From: JBBSUX01 sp038234045 | Lineage (GTDB): Bacteria; Pseudomonadota; Gammaproteobacteria; Burkholderiales; Burkholderiaceae_C | NCBI GenBank assembly: GCA_038234045.1 | Contig: JBBSUX010000005.1 | Coordinates: 1 to 30,898 of the forward strand | Length of the DNA: 30,898 bases | Direction: 5' to 3' | Shown here: piece after piece, positions 30,548-30,898 of the stretch | How the letters are laid out: each line of letters starts with the position of its first letter | How positions within the stretch are numbered: the stretch's first letter is position 1 | Made by a program: the position numbers and the translations under genes | Notes under the pieces: model-generated | Databases searched by the model: none | What the model was told of the DNA's origin: nothing | What the model saw: only the letters and a program-made list of their open reading frames with translations

Positions 30548-30898
30548 ATGAAAATCTTCCGCGGCTTGCGGCATCCCGGTCTGGCGCCAGAATGCGCCCT
30601 CACCATCGGCAACTTCGACGGCGTCCATCGCGGCCACCAGGCCATGCTGTCGCTGTTGCAGGGCGAAGCGCGGCATCGCGGGCTGCCCAGCTGCGTGCTG
30701 ACCTTCGAGCCGCATCCGCGTGATTATTTTGCGGCCCAGCAAGGTAAATCCAGCCTGGCTCCGGCCCGCATCGGAACACTGCGCGACAAGCTCAGCGAAC
30801 TGGCGCGCTGCGGCATCGACCAGGTGGTGGTTCTGCGCTTCGACGCGCAGCTGGCCGCGCTTTCGCCGCGGCAGTTCATCGATCAGGTCTTGCGCGCC
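30548..30898 (+). CDS. ribF: bifunctional riboflavin kinase/FAD synthetase RibF, N-terminal part
   Basis: The frame is open to the window end: 117 codons starting MKIFRGLRHPGLAPECAL. It contains the FAD-synthetase nucleotidyl-transferase motif TIGNFDGVHRGHQAML (about residues 19-34) and TFEPHPRDYF (about 52-61), the diagnostic first part of RibF. The protein makes FMN and FAD from riboflavin in the cytoplasm; the C-terminal kinase domain lies beyond the window. No obvious ribosome-binding site precedes ATG 30548. It is cut off at the right edge, not truncated. Confidence 0.93.
   Translation, partial: MKIFRGLRHPGLAPECALTIGNFDGVHRGHQAMLSLLQGEARHRGLPSCVLTFEPHPRDYFAAQQGKSSLAPARIGTLRDKLSELARCGIDQVVVLRFDAQLAALSPRQFIDQVLRA

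Overview
This window looks like chromosomal DNA of a betaproteobacterium, most probably Burkholderiales/Comamonadaceae. The evidence is the GC-rich codon use, the family resemblance of the housekeeping proteins, and the arrangements rpmB-rpmG next to trxB, ftsK followed by lolA, and an HNH gene beside ribF. A dispersed imperfect palindrome with a core like TAGCGCTT / AAGCGCTA also occurs in several places; I recall it (not checked) as typical of Comamonadaceae genomes. Species cannot be named from sequence alone. Coding density is high. I see no rRNA, tRNA, CRISPR array, phage or insertion sequence, and no gene-free stretch longer than about 300 bases.

Layout. Left edge to 3 kb: the C-terminal end of a purine/xanthine-type NCS2 permease, then a full maeB-type malic enzyme. 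From 3.2 to 11.6 kb, a same-strand cluster holds a GMC oxidoreductase, a DoxX-like membrane protein (overlapping ATGA), a cupin, an SMP-30/gluconolactonase, a double-domain VOC protein, a large GH63/MGH1-like glycosidase (TTGA overlap) and a glucose-1-dehydrogenase-like SDR. None of the soluble products shows a signal peptide, so this reads as a cytoplasmic route that hydrolyses a glucoside and oxidises the sugar to a lactone and aldonic acid. It ends at a perfect 26-bp palindrome. From 11.7 to 12.7 kb, a DUF427 protein and a secreted four-cysteine protein are divergently arranged.

From 12.8 to 17.4 kb the minus strand carries ftsK, lolA, a small secreted protein and a ketopantoate-reductase-like enzyme. 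Divergent from ftsK lie trxB and then rpmB-rpmG with a strong bidirectional terminator (17.5-19.2 kb). A small unknown protein, a fatty-acid desaturase with a long C-terminal extension and its own terminator, an RsmB-type rRNA methyltransferase and purN follow on the minus strand (19.2-23.0 kb).

From 23.2 to 29.7 kb a plus-strand lipid-catabolism module holds two acyl-CoA dehydrogenase subunits, a lipoprotein-type alpha/beta hydrolase, an acyl-CoA synthetase and a crotonase-fold protein. It supplies hydrolysis, CoA activation and first dehydrogenation, but no thiolase or 3-hydroxyacyl-CoA dehydrogenase lies in the window. The right edge has a minus-strand HNH nuclease and the first 117 codons of ribF.

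The most interesting material is the sugar-oxidation cluster, including an apparent substitution in the glycosidase active-site motif; the dispersed palindrome, which appears to lie inside the coding sequence of rsmB and in the signal-peptide codons of lolA; and a crotonase lacking both usual catalytic glutamates. No complete undescribed defence or mobile system is visible.
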